This document shows, piece after piece, positions 1-7,722 of a stretch of 42,148 nt of DNA. A program made the position numbers and the translations under genes. Position 1 is the first letter of the stretch; each line of letters starts with the position of its first letter. The notes beneath the pieces were generated by a model. The model ran no database searches, had not been told where the DNA came from, and saw only the letters and a program-made list of their open reading frames with translations. The DNA comes from an uncultured Anaerosolibacter sp. (GTDB taxonomy: Bacteria > Bacillota_A > Clostridia > Peptostreptococcales > Thermotaleaceae): positions 1 through 42,148 of the forward strand of contig CALECF010000113.1 of assembly GCA_937948705.1 (NCBI GenBank), in the 5' to 3' direction.

Positions 1-888
1 AATCGTCTGGGCCATAAGAGTCCTAGAAACTCAACTTGGTCGGGTACTGCTGTATATAGACTTTTGTATGACCAGACACATCTCGGAAAGATTGTGTTTA
101 ATAAAACACAGGGGAGTGGACACAAGAATAAAAAAACAAAACCGTTAAAAATAATAGATAAAGAGAATTGGAAGATTAGAGATGGAAATCACGAAATACT
201 AAAATCACAGCATGAACATGATAAAATAATGGAATTATTTGCAAAGAGAAAAATTATTCCGAAACGTGCTAGAGAAGGTGCTTTTGCTTTATCTGGACTA
301 GTTCATTGCGCATGCTGTGGTTATAGTATGCAAATTACAACAAACGGAAAAAATGAAAATGAATATATAAAAAAGTGCCAAAAAGCTAATCCAATAGGTG
401 TACGTTGCGGTAATCGTGGCATTCAATCAGAGAAAATTATTTCAATAATTATGGATAAGTTAAATGAGTTTAGAAGTAATATTCTTGAAAGCACTTATAG
501 TGTAGATGAAAACGAGCTAAATGTGTTGAAAAGTAGCATAGAAGAAAAGAAAAAACAAACTGTAAAGGAAATCAAAGGTATACAGCGGCTTCAATTACAG
601 TATGAAGATGGAGATATTGCATTAGAATACTGGAGAGAAAGGTCAAATGAGAAGAAACAGATTATTAAGGAAATAAATAGGGAAATTACTGAATTAGAAG
701 AACGATGTAGAAAAAGAGAACAGGTAGATAATAAGGAGAGATTTGCCATAATAGAAAAGTTCTATGTATTATGGGAAAACGCTGAAAATTCAGATGACAA
801 GAACAGACTGCTCAAAAAGATAGTAGACGGGATATACTACAAAAAAATTGGAGACGATATAGAAGAAATAAAGATAAATTTTCTCTAG
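1..888 (+). CDS. Large serine recombinase, C-terminal part (5' end outside window)
   Basis: The frame is open from base 1, so the gene begins upstream and its catalytic serine domain is not visible. The first residues (NRLGHKSPRNSTWSGTAVYR, then LLYDQTHLGK) fit the end of the recombinase domain, where a G..P....W....V...L....Y.G pattern is typical. A zinc-ribbon-like segment follows (CACCGY near residue 101, a second Cys pair KKC/VRCGN about 25 residues later). The tail is a long charged, Lys/Glu-rich coiled coil ending EIKINFL. Such proteins catalyse site-specific DNA integration or excision, or deletion of developmental elements. The gene stops 56 bases before the yyaL-like gene, so it may mark the right end of a mobile element. 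No attachment site was recognised. Confidence 0.85.
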   Translation, partial: NRLGHKSPRNSTWSGTAVYRLLYDQTHLGKIVFNKTQGSGHKNKKTKPLKIIDKENWKIRDGNHEILKSQHEHDKIMELFAKRKIIPKRAREGAFALSGLVHCACCGYSMQITTNGKNENEYIKKCQKANPIGVRCGNRGIQSEKIISIIMDKLNEFRSNILESTYSVDENELNVLKSSIEEKKKQTVKEIKGIQRLQLQYEDGDIALEYWRERSNEKKQIIKEINREITELEERCRKREQVDNKERFAIIEKFYVLWENAENSDDKNRLLKKIVDGIYYKKIGDDIEEIKINFL

Positions 889-944
889 GCGTATAGTGTA
901 TGATGCTTAAAAAAATTTAAATATTTATGAAGGGATTTGAAAAA

Positions 945-3075
945 ATGGATAAATATAATACCCATTACAGTCGTAAACCCAATAGGCTTATTAATGAAAA
1001 ATCTCCATATTTACTTCAACATGCTTATAATCCTATAAACTGGTTTACATGGGGGCCAGAAGCGTTTCAGAAAGCAAAACAGGAAGGTAAGCCTGTATTT
1101 GTGTCAATAGGCTATTCCTAGCCCCTGTGGGGGCCAGGAATAGTATAAAAAAATGAGGTTTATTTAATCTACATGTCATTGGTGTCATGTGATGGAAAAA
1201 GAAAATTTTGAGGATGAGGAAGTTGCAGAGGTATTAAATAAATATTTTGTTTCTATTAAAGTAGATCGAGAAGAGAGACCTGATATTGATCATATCTATA
1301 TGAGTTTTTGTCAAGCGATGACGGGTCATGGTGGATGGCCGTTAACCGTGATATTGACCCCTGACAAAAAGCCGTTCTTTGCAGGAACCTATTTTCCGAA
1401 GAAAAGCAAATATGGACAGCCAGGTCTAATCGATGTATTGAATCGCTTACATGATACCTGGGAAACGGGAAAGAATGAAGTAGAACAAACTAGTCATGAA
1501 ATCATCCAGGCAGTAAAAACCGCTGTATTGGATAGTAACAAGGATGAGTTAGATAAAGAAATTCTTCATGTTACCTATAGGAAGCTAAAGCACTTCTCTG
1601 ATCCTATCTATGGAGGGTTTGGCAAGGAACCCAAGTTCCCTACGCCCCATAATCTTTCCTTCCTGTTGAGATATTATGTTGCAACAGGCCAAGAGGATGC
1701 TTTGCGTATCGTAGAGAAAACCTTGGATGGGATGTACGCTGGAGGGATATTCGACCATGTTGGCTTTGGTTTCTCTAGATATTCCACGGACAAAGAGTGG
1801 CTGGTACCCCACTTCGAAAAAATGCTTTATGACAATGCCTTATTGGTTATCGCTTACGTGGAAGCATTTCAAGTCACAGGAAATTACCGATATGCTGAGG
1901 TTGCAGAGAAGGTATTGACCTATATCCTTAGGGACATGAGTCCTGCAGAGGGAGGCTTTTATTCCGCAGAAGATGCGGATTCGGAAGGGGAAGAAGGAAA
2001 ATTCTGTGTTTTCGATGTAGATGAAGTAAATGAAGTCCTTGGAAAAGAAGATGCTGCGGTATACAGCCAGTACTATGATATTAAGAAAGAGGGAAATTTT
2101 GAAGGAAAGAGCATTCCAAATCTGATCGGTATAGATTTAGGAAAGATAGAGAATGATCCAGCGTTGAAGGAAAAGCTAAGCCTATGCAGAGAAAAGCTTT
2201 ATCATTATCGGGAGCAGCGGATTCACCCTTTTAAGGATGATAAAATATTAACCTCCTGGAATGGGTTAATGATTGCGGCCACTGCTTACGCTGGAAGGGT
2301 ACTTGACAACATTGCCTATATTCACGCCGCGAAAAAAGCAGCAGGCTTTATCATGCATAGGCTTGTAAGGGATGATGGTAGACTACTTGCTAGGTATAGG
2401 GATGGAGAGTCAGCATATCCAGCCTACATTGATGACTATGCATTCTTAATTTGGGGATTTATTGAACTCTATGAGACAACCTACGAAACGGTATATTTAG
2501 AGAAGGCCATTGGATTAACCAATGATATGATCGGACTGTTCTGGGATGAAAAGGAAGGTGGATTCTTTATCTATGGCAGTGATGGTGAATCCCTCATTGT
2601 ACGACCTAAAGAGATCTACGATGGTGCAACACCTTCTGGAAACTCTGTGGCGACTTTATGTATGCTGCGATTGGCTAGGATGACAGGAAACAAAGAATTT
2701 GAAGAAAAGGCTATGTCCCAGTTCCATACCTTTGGAGGAAACGTAAAGAACAATCCAAATTCCTTTACCCATTTTATGATGGCCTATTTGTTTGCCAATA
2801 TGCCTACAAAAGAGATCGTTATTGCAGGTGAACGGGGGAAAGAAGAAACCAAGGGGATGCTGGCAGAATTAGAGAAGAGATTTTTACCTTTTGCTGTAGT
2901 CATTTACAATGATGGCAATGCAAAGCTGCAAGAATTGGTACCCTTTGTAAAAAGCCAAGGGATGGTTGAGGATATGGCCATGGCCTATGTGTGTGAGAAC
3001 TTTGCATGTAACATCCCTACTTCAGATAGGGAACAGTTTATTCATTTGATATCTGGGAATAAGCAGTTAAAATAA
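945..3075 (+). CDS. yyaL: YyaL-type thioredoxin-domain protein (DUF255, glycosidase-like C-terminus), interrupted by a 52-nt insert
   Basis: Two frames together make one family protein. The first (945-1118) encodes an N-terminus with [14 protein letters not shown] and ends SIGYS followed directly by TAG. The second resumes at 1171 with [19 protein letters not shown], the thioredoxin-like CxxC motif, and runs intact to 3075 through the six-hairpin-glycosidase-like region ([18 protein letters not shown]). Bases 1119-1170 are extra and shift the frame. Omitting them gives 692 aa, close to the family's usual 670-690. The start at 945 is preferred over 927 because AAGGGA lies 9 nt upstream. No other lesion is seen in 2 kb. 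It is either a recent pseudogene or a gene decoded by ribosome bypassing (see findings). Function in the family is poorly defined; a thiol-redox or sugar-related role is usually suggested. Confidence 0.8.
1112..1170 (+). other. Candidate translational bypass element inside yyaL
   Basis: The last codon of the 5' frame is TCC (1116-1118), followed at once by TAG. The stretch 1112-1143 folds into a stem of 13 pairs out of 14 with a TGTG loop (1126-1129), and the takeoff codon and stop lie inside the stem. A GAGG (1155-1158) sits 9 nt before TCT (1168-1170), after which the protein resumes in another frame at ACA (1171). TCC and TCT are both read by the same serine tRNA (anticodon GGA). The right arm of the hairpin is complementary to native yyaL codons, so the insert and the gene appear matched to each other. 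Phage T4 gene 60 has the same layout. A decayed insertion is the alternative. Confidence 0.5.
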
Positions 3076-3089
3076 TCGTAATAAGCTTG

Positions 3090-3116
3090 ATATATATGCT
3101 TTGTAAGCATATATAT
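3090..3116 (+). terminator. Hairpin after yyaL
   Basis: Twelve-base perfect arms (3090-3101 and 3105-3116) enclose a 3-nt loop just after the yyaL stop codon. The stem is AT-rich and no clear T-tract follows, so termination is plausible but not certain. Confidence 0.35.
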
Positions 3117-3184
3117 GAATAAGGACAAAAGGGCAGCGGCATGAAGATCATGACGAAAATAAAGGCGAAGGGGGAAACTATATT

Positions 3185-3475
3185 ATGATCCTATCCAATT
3201 GGCTGAGAGATTATATAGAAGACAGAGGAGGCGTCATGTATGTGACGACCCGAACCGTGATTGCTGGATGATGAGCTGCCTATAAGGCACCATCAGGTCT
3301 GATGGGAACACCAGAATCCTTGGAGGACTTTGAAGCGTTTATCGTTGAAGATATAAAAATATATATAGGAAAAGACACTTTAGATAAATATGTGATTGAT
3401 AACGAGATTCTCATAGTTATAGAAGGGATTGGCAGATTTAAACTAGAAAATATAGAAGATCAAAACGTAGAATGA
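3185..3475 (+). CDS. Small selenoprotein candidate with tandem Sec (UGA-UGA), CC/Se-motif type
   Basis: Reading through two consecutive in-frame TGA codons (3269-3274, residues 29 and 30) gives a 96-aa protein. Its N-terminus is MILSNWLRDYIEDRGG, the motif is VIAG-U-U-AAYKAPSG, and the C-terminus runs ...DIKIYIGKDTL to the stop at 3473-3475. As I recall, small Firmicutes proteins with an adjacent CC pair at this point, and Sec variants, form the 'CC/Se motif' (seleno)protein family. A hairpin begins at the first UGA: TGATG/CATCA outer stem, TGCC/GGCA inner stem, TATAA loop (3269-3295), as a bacterial SECIS should. A purine-rich AGGGGG lies about 11 nt before the ATG. Function is unknown; a vicinal selenol pair suggests redox or metal(loid) binding. 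A pseudogene with two stops is the alternative, but both sides of the UGA pair look coding. Confidence 0.7.
3269..3295 (+). promoter_or_regulatory. Candidate bacterial SECIS hairpin
   Basis: A 5-bp outer stem (3269-3273 with 3291-3295) and a 4-bp inner stem (3277-3280 with 3286-3289) enclose loop TATAA, starting exactly at the first of two UGA codons. Position and size suit SelB-dependent decoding. This is inferred by eye, without a folding program. Confidence 0.5.
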
Positions 3476-3552
3476 ATAGAAGTAATGAATTAAATAGAAT
3501 AATAGTATAGGGGGCAGATTTCAAGGTATGCCCTTATATTATTAAGAACATA

Positions 3553-3596
3553 TTGACAATCACCTATGTACAATAGATAATATTGATAGTATCAAT
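3553..3596 (+). promoter_or_regulatory. Promoter and ArsR operator
   Basis: TTGACA (3553-3558), a 17-bp spacer and GATAAT (3576-3581) form a strong sigma-A type promoter. A perfect inverted repeat ATTGAT-AGT-ATCAAT (3582-3596) abuts the -10 box, where a bound repressor would block initiation. The ArsR gene 22 bp downstream is the likely autoregulator. Confidence 0.7.
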
Positions 3597-3617
3597 GTAT
3601 GACAGGGAGTTGGAGAG

Positions 3618-3947
3618 ATGAAAGAGGAAATAGAGATTTTCAGAGCCTTATCCGATGAAAATCGATTAAAGATTTTGGAGATGTTATCCTGTGGGGAGTT
3701 ATGTGCTTGTGATATACAAGATGGATTGCACCTAACACAGCCCACAATTTCCCATCACATGAAGGTGCTCCAGCAAGTAGGATTGATCAATGTTGAGAAA
3801 AGAGGAAAGTGGACATTCTACTCGATTAAACAAGATCAAATTGATAGAACCTGTGATTTTATCAAGAATATTACTACGTCATCAAAGGAATGTATTTGTA
3901 ATAAATTCTCCTGTGGTTGTAATAGCGCAAAATGCAAAGAAGAATAA
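3618..3947 (+). CDS. arsR: ArsR-family metalloregulator
   Basis: A winged-helix repressor of 109 aa. The alpha-3 metalloid-sensing motif is GELCACDI (residues 27-34), the CxC of As(III)/Sb(III)-responsive ArsR proteins. The recognition helix follows (LTQPTISHHMKVL), then the wing (KRGKWTFYSI). The C-terminus carries an unusual Cys-rich tail (CICNKFSCGC...KC, six Cys), which may add metalloid ligands. The start has a GGGAG/GGAG Shine-Dalgarno (SD) site in a leader that also contains the operator described above. It precedes a degraded gene and a metallophosphoesterase. Autorepression released by arsenite is the expected mode. Confidence 0.9.
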   Translation: MKEEIEIFRALSDENRLKILEMLSCGELCACDIQDGLHLTQPTISHHMKVLQQVGLINVEKRGKWTFYSIKQDQIDRTCDFIKNITTSSKECICNKFSCGCNSAKCKEE

Positions 3948-3967
3948 ATATATCGAGAGATTGATAA

Positions 3968-4193
3968 TGAAAAGGAAATTATTATCAATATTTATGAGCT
4001 GCCAATGTATTAGATAACACCAATGGGGTAAAGTTTATTGATATATTTTCCCAGGTACTAAGGAGATATCCTGAAATACAAGATAAGATCAGCAATGGGG
4101 GGAGAGGTTCCTCTTATTGTTTTGGGCAACGAAGTAATCAGTCAAGGAGCGATTGATATTCCTAAGATGGTGAATAAAGTGCAAACAAAATAG
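3968..4193 (+). pseudogene. Degraded small redox-type gene
   Basis: No single frame is open, but adjacent frames carry protein-like sequence. A start MKRKLLSIFMSCQC is followed, one frame over, by NVLDNTNGVKFIDIFSQVL and RRYPEIQDKISNGG. After a run of six G a third segment reads EVPLIVLGNEVISQGAIDIP, ending KMVNKVQTK at the TAG (4191-4193). At least two single-base shifts are needed to join them. The layout (hydrophobic start, Cys near residue 12, late VPLIVLGNEVISQG segment) suggests a thioredoxin-fold protein of about 75 aa, but I do not recognise the family. It lies 20 bp after arsR and was probably in its operon. Confidence 0.45.
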
Positions 4194-4205
4194 GTATATA
4201 ATAAA

Positions 4206-4230
4206 TAAGCCCAGGCGTTTCCTGGGCTTA
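4206..4230. terminator. Hairpin, perfect 10-bp arms
   Basis: TAAGCCCAGG and its complement (4221-4230) flank a 5-nt loop. On the plus strand no U-tract follows; on the minus strand an AT-rich TTATTTAT follows. It separates the arsR unit from the next gene. Confidence 0.45.
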
Positions 4231-4255
4231 TAATTGTAAAACGGAGTGATTTGAA

Positions 4256-4990
4256 ATGATAAGAAGAATGGCATTCATTTCCGATATACATGGAAATATT
4301 GAGGCCTTTAAGGCCGTTCTAAGGGATATTCATGAAAAAGGTATTCCATCACAGGATATCTACTGTCTTGGTGATTTGGTGGGGTATGGGCCTAGGCCAA
4401 ATGAAGTGATTGAATGCATTAAGGACCAAGGAGTCCAGTGCATATTAGGGAATTATGATGAGGCGGTTGGATTCTTTTTACCAACCTGTGGATGTAATAT
4501 TGAATCTGAAGCGGATAAAATAAAAAGTAAAAACTCATTAGAATGGACTGTACAGCATACAAAAGAAGGGAATAAAGCCTTTTTGCGGGAATTAGAAGAA
4601 CAGATAACTATAAATATGGAAGAGTTTTCAATACTCCTAACCCATGGAAGCCCTTACTCTATTAATGATTACGTCTATGAAAATGATATAGAAAAGCAAG
4701 AAGAAATTGTCAGTGAGCTAGAGGAAGATATAATTATCTTTGGGCATACTCACTTTCCTTACTCTAAGGTAATACAAGGGAAACGATTTATTAATGTGGG
4801 GAGTGTTGGAAGACCAAAGGATGGAGATATTCGAGCTTGTTACTGCCTTATGGAGATTGATAGAGAAGTAATAGTAGAGTTTATCAGAGTATCCTATGAT
4901 ATAGAAACAATGGCCAATGAGATTGAAGAAAGCGAGCTGCTGAATGATTTTGCACAGGTTTTGAGAACTGGAAGAGATGCAAAAAAATAA
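4256..4990 (+). CDS. Metallophosphoesterase (YfcE/MJ0936-like), copy 1
   Basis: A 244-aa calcineurin-like phosphoesterase. Metal-binding motifs appear in family order: D-I-H (SDIHGN, residues 9-14), GDLVGYG, GNYDE, LTHGSP and GHTH. The family hydrolyses phosphomono- or diesters with two divalent metals; the substrate here is unknown. GGAG lies 9 nt before the ATG. A Cys-containing insert (PTCGCNIES, after GNYDEAVGF) is absent from the second copy at 5897. The copies flank a PhoU remnant and an ArsR gene, which suggests a role in phosphate or arsenate ester metabolism during metalloid stress. A strong terminator follows immediately. Confidence 0.9.
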   Translation: MIRRMAFISDIHGNIEAFKAVLRDIHEKGIPSQDIYCLGDLVGYGPRPNEVIECIKDQGVQCILGNYDEAVGFFLPTCGCNIESEADKIKSKNSLEWTVQHTKEGNKAFLRELEEQITINMEEFSILLTHGSPYSINDYVYENDIEKQEEIVSELEEDIIIFGHTHFPYSKVIQGKRFINVGSVGRPKDGDIRACYCLMEIDREVIVEFIRVSYDIETMANEIEESELLNDFAQVLRTGRDAKK

Positions 4991-5035
4991 GGAACACCCT
5001 GAAAAATCTGGAGATTCAGGGTGTTCTTCTTTATT
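4991..5035 (+). terminator. Rho-independent terminator
   Basis: GAACACCCTGAA (4991-5002) pairs with TTCAGGGTGTTC (5014-5025), followed by a T-rich tract. It ends the first metallophosphoesterase transcript. Confidence 0.85.
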
Positions 5036-5086
5036 TCATATAAGGATAGATAAATACGAATTAGCATAAAGTTAACACAAGAACTA

Positions 5087-5114
5087 TTTACACATCAGCA
5101 TATAATGATATAAT
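5087..5114 (+). promoter_or_regulatory. Promoter candidate
   Basis: TTTACA (5087-5092) and TATAAT (5109-5114) are spaced by 16 bp, ahead of the PhoU remnant and the next ArsR gene. Confidence 0.45.
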
Positions 5115-5148
5115 AAAATCAAGAAGACAATTTATTGCGAAAGTAACA

Positions 5149-5487
5149 TTGGCTATAGGAAATGAGAAACTAATTAAACCCCTAGTAGATATTCCTAAAA
5201 TGGGTGCAATTATAGAAGAGATCCTAGATAAAAGTATGGAGAGTTTTATGAAAGAAAATATTCAGTTAGCTAGAACTGTAGCGGAGATGGATGACCAAGT
5301 CGAAGGGTTTTATAAAAATATTCATGATGAATTGTTGAGTATCATGGCTGAGAATCCCTTTGTATTGAAGCAATCAACTTCACTTTTGCTGGTAGCGAGA
5401 CATCTTGAAAGAATTGCTGATCATATGACCAATATATGTGAGAGAATCATATACAGGGTAACAGGGGAACGAATTAAAATTAATTAA
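5149..5487 (+). pseudogene. phoU: PhoU C-terminal half (N-terminally truncated)
   Basis: The 112 residues match only the second repeat of PhoU: AIGNEKLIKPLVDIPKM, then HLERIADHMTNICERIIY at the end, the signature E..AD...N..E helix. Full-length PhoU is about 215-220 aa with two such three-helix repeats. Homology extends a few codons before the TTG (IAKVT) and then stops, with no ribosome site, so the first half is missing. PhoU normally restrains the Pst phosphate transporter and PhoR. This remnant lies between two phosphatase copies in an arsenic cluster. It could still be made as a one-repeat protein from a weak start, but a relic is more likely. Confidence 0.65.
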
Positions 5488-5499
5488 ATAGTGGGATAG

Positions 5500-5517
5500 A
5501 ATATATCATGTTATATT
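5500..5517 (+). promoter_or_regulatory. Possible ArsR operator
   Basis: AATATA-N6-TATATT is an inverted repeat 22 bp before the next regulator's ATG. It is AT-rich and short, so the call rests mainly on position. Confidence 0.3.
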
Positions 5518-5539
5518 ATTACGAAAGAAGGCGTAGAGG

Positions 5540-5875
5540 ATGGAAATACAATTAAGTAATGAAGATATTATGAGGTTAAGGCTGGTCAGCAAATTCTTTA
5601 AAGGATTTGCAGATTACAGCAGGCTTTGTATATTTCAAAGTCTAATGGATGGAGAAAAAACTGTGACAGAGATAATCGATTATACAGGCTTTAGTCAATC
5701 AAAAATATCCAACCATCTAAAATGTTTAAGAGAAAGTGATTTGGTAGAAGCTAGACAGGATGGGAAATTTATTTACTATGAGATTAAGGATGAAAAAATC
5801 AAGACGATCCTATCCATTGCCACTGAAGTGATCAAAGATGTTTCGGAGGAGAAGTTAAACTGTATGAAATACTAA
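5540..5875 (+). CDS. ArsR/SmtB-family regulator lacking the usual CxC
   Basis: A 111-aa winged-helix protein: LVSKFFKGFADYSRLCIFQSL, then the recognition helix TGFSQSKISNHLKCLRESDL and the wing ARQDGKFIYYEI. The ELCxC arsenic motif is absent; cysteines occur at SRLCIF, LKCLRE and near the C-terminus (LNCMKY). Sensing must therefore use another site, or a different signal such as a persulfide or another metal. It ends 21 bp before the second metallophosphoesterase and probably shares its transcript. RBS AGAGG precedes the ATG. Confidence 0.85.
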   Translation: MEIQLSNEDIMRLRLVSKFFKGFADYSRLCIFQSLMDGEKTVTEIIDYTGFSQSKISNHLKCLRESDLVEARQDGKFIYYEIKDEKIKTILSIATEVIKDVSEEKLNCMKY

Positions 5876-5896
5876 TGACAAGGAGTGGGTAATCAT

Positions 5897-6607
5897 ATGA
5901 AGTTCGCAGTAATTTCAGATATCCACGGAAATATTGATGCATTAGAAGCAATATTAAAGGATATTGAACAAAATGAAATTCACAAAGTCTATTGCACGGG
6001 GGATCTCGTAGGATATGGACCTTATCCCAATGAAGTAATAGAAAGGATTAGACATAGGGGAATTCCCACACTACAGGGAAACTATGACAAGCTTGTAGGT
6101 GAAGAATTATTAGAAGCTGATACCGAAGATCAGAGCACCATGGACCCCAGTGCCCAGGTACGACATTGGACAAAGGAACATACTTCAGTGGAAAACAAGA
6201 AATGGCTTAAGGAATTACCCAAAGAGCTGTCTGTTGAAGATGAAGGAAAAAAGATACTGCTAGTCCATGGAAGTACAAGAAGAAACAATGAATACCTATA
6301 TGAGAACTCAGAAGAGTTAGAAGAAATTGCCGAAAATGCCGAATTTGATGTATTGATTTTTGGTCATACCCATAAGCCCTTCCATCAAGTTGTGAAAGGT
6401 ATCCATTTTATTAATGCTGGAAGTTTAGGAAAGCCCAAGCATGCCCAAGGGGATGCCAGAGGAACCTATGTCATCTTAGATGTGGTAGGGAATCAGATAG
6501 AAGTAGAGATAAGATATGTTGCCTATGATTATGAGAAGGTTGCAAAAGCTATGCTTGATGCTGGGTTGCCAGTAAAATTTGCAGATAACCTGAGAGGGCA
6601 CTTATAA
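5897..6607 (+). CDS. Metallophosphoesterase (YfcE/MJ0936-like), copy 2
   Basis: A paralogue of the gene at 4256 with the same motifs: SDIHGN near residue 7, GDLVGYG, QGNYDK, VHGS and GHTH. The ATG at 5897 is chosen because AAGGAG (5880-5885) lies upstream; the GTG at 5885 overlaps that ribosome site. It is 236 aa with the typical C-terminal beta strands (INAGSLGKPK). It is probably co-transcribed with the ArsR-type gene before it, with arsC next. Role inferred: a phosphoesterase induced with arsenate resistance. The substrate cannot be read from sequence. Confidence 0.88.
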   Translation: MKFAVISDIHGNIDALEAILKDIEQNEIHKVYCTGDLVGYGPYPNEVIERIRHRGIPTLQGNYDKLVGEELLEADTEDQSTMDPSAQVRHWTKEHTSVENKKWLKELPKELSVEDEGKKILLVHGSTRRNNEYLYENSEELEEIAENAEFDVLIFGHTHKPFHQVVKGIHFINAGSLGKPKHAQGDARGTYVILDVVGNQIEVEIRYVAYDYEKVAKAMLDAGLPVKFADNLRGHL

Positions 6608-6723
6608 GATGATGTAAAACCATTAAAAACATTGGAACAAAGATTGGTGGTGTAATCTATGCATATGTTTTAGCCACCTTTTATAAATTACAAATCTAAG
6701 AACCATGATAAGGAGGTATTCAC

Positions 6724-7125
6724 ATGAAGAAAAGAGTAGCATTTGTATGTATTCATAACTCATGTCGATCACAGATGGCAGAGGGATGGGGGAAGCATTT
6801 AGGATCAGATGTTTTAGAGGTATATTCTGCAGGAACAGAAGATTATCATGAAGTAAAGCCTTTGGCAGCTCAGGTCATGGAGGAATCAGGTGTGGATATG
6901 AGTGGTCATTATCCAAAGTTGTTGACAGATATTCCAGAAGAGGTAGATATTCTTGTAACCATGGGATGCGGTGTTGTATGTCCTTTCATGCCATGTGAGC
7001 ATGAAGAAGATTGGGGATTAACAGATCCTTCAGGCGGACCAATAGAAGATTTCAGGCAAACGAGGGATCTTATTAAAGAAAAGGTTCAAAACCTCATTGA
7101 GCGAGTGAAAAAGGGTGAGTTATAA
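6724..7125 (+). CDS. arsC: Arsenate reductase, thioredoxin-coupled type
   Basis: A 133-aa protein of the low-molecular-weight phosphatase fold. The P-loop is VCIHNSCRSQMAEG with nucleophile Cys9; Cys82 and Cys91 (GCGVVCPFMPC) are the likely shuttle cysteines, and the DP at 101-102 holds the general acid. It reduces As(V) to As(III), with the disulfide passed to thioredoxin. AAGGAGG precedes the ATG. A hairpin follows, and arsD-arsA have their own promoter, so arsenate reduction and arsenite export are separate transcripts. The protein is full length. No Acr3 or ArsB pump is visible nearby; the permeases in the window or distant genes must provide export. Confidence 0.93.
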   Translation: MKKRVAFVCIHNSCRSQMAEGWGKHLGSDVLEVYSAGTEDYHEVKPLAAQVMEESGVDMSGHYPKLLTDIPEEVDILVTMGCGVVCPFMPCEHEEDWGLTDPSGGPIEDFRQTRDLIKEKVQNLIERVKKGEL

Positions 7126-7144
7126 TTAAGGTTCAGATTTTCTA

Positions 7145-7189
7145 AATGAACACAGAATTTCTTCTAGATGAAGAACTTCTGTGTTCATT
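7145..7189. terminator. Hairpin after arsC
   Basis: Thirteen-base perfect arms (7145-7157 and 7177-7189) enclose a 19-nt loop. The tract that follows is A-rich rather than U-rich, so efficiency on the plus strand is uncertain. Confidence 0.55.
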
Positions 7190-7235
7190 GAAATAAAGTA
7201 AAATAGTTTGTTTTTATAAAATTTCGTAGAGACCA

Positions 7236-7286
7236 TTGACAATAAAAGGATAATTACATATATTATATATAGATGCATATCTATAT
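7236..7286 (+). promoter_or_regulatory. arsDA promoter and operator
   Basis: TTGACA (7236-7241), a 17-bp spacer and TATATT (7259-7264) form a strong promoter. ATATAGAT-GCAT-ATCTATAT (7267-7286) is a perfect inverted repeat right after the -10 box, a good ArsR-type operator position. Confidence 0.7.
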
Positions 7287-7324
7287 GAAAGATGATGAAA
7301 TGAAAATAAAAGGAGTGTATAATC

Positions 7325-7699
7325 ATGAAAAAAATGATAATTTTTGAACCAGCTATGTGCTGCCCAACAGGGATTTGTGGACCGTCTGTGGATAAAGAAC
7401 TGTTAAGAATTTCTTCAGTAATTAATAACTTAAAGAAAAATGGGCAATCGGTGGAAAGATATAATTTAACGAACAATCCCCTAATGTTTGTTCAGAATGA
7501 AGAAATAAATAAAATGCTAGATAAGGAAGGTATGGAGATTCTGCCTGTAACAATGGTTGATGGGGTTGTGGTAAAGACAAAAGCATATCCTACCAACGAA
7601 GAACTCTGTAATTTATTAGGTGTGTCGTCAGATCATCTATTGCAAACAATAGATATAAAAACATCTAAGGGCTGTGGTTGTTCCGATGGTTGTTGCTAA
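7325..7699 (+). CDS. arsD: Arsenite metallochaperone ArsD
   Basis: A 124-aa thioredoxin-fold protein beginning MKKMIIFEPAMCCPTGICGPS. Cys12, Cys13 and Cys18 are the three residues that hold As(III) and pass it to ArsA. The family core is intact (YNLTNNPLMFV, ILPVTMVDG, KTKAYPTNEEL). A C-terminal CGCSDGCC tail adds four cysteines, matching the vicinal pairs of some ArsD proteins. It precedes arsA by 23 bp and is coupled to it in function. Regulation is likely from the operator at 7267. Confidence 0.95.
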   Translation: MKKMIIFEPAMCCPTGICGPSVDKELLRISSVINNLKKNGQSVERYNLTNNPLMFVQNEEINKMLDKEGMEILPVTMVDGVVVKTKAYPTNEELCNLLGVSSDHLLQTIDIKTSKGCGCSDGCC

Positions 7700-7722
7700 T
7701 TATATGAAAAGGAGGCACTTAG

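Noticed and set aside
1189..3075. Treating the 3' part of yyaL as an independent gene starting at GTG 1189
   Set aside because: No ribosome site lies close to that GTG, and the product would lack half of the CxxC motif; it is the continuation of the 5' frame.
3968..4193. Selenoprotein reading of the TGA in frame with AANVLDNTNG
   Set aside because: An upstream TGA a few codons earlier and the absence of an in-frame start leave no room for a Sec protein; one or more indels explain it better.
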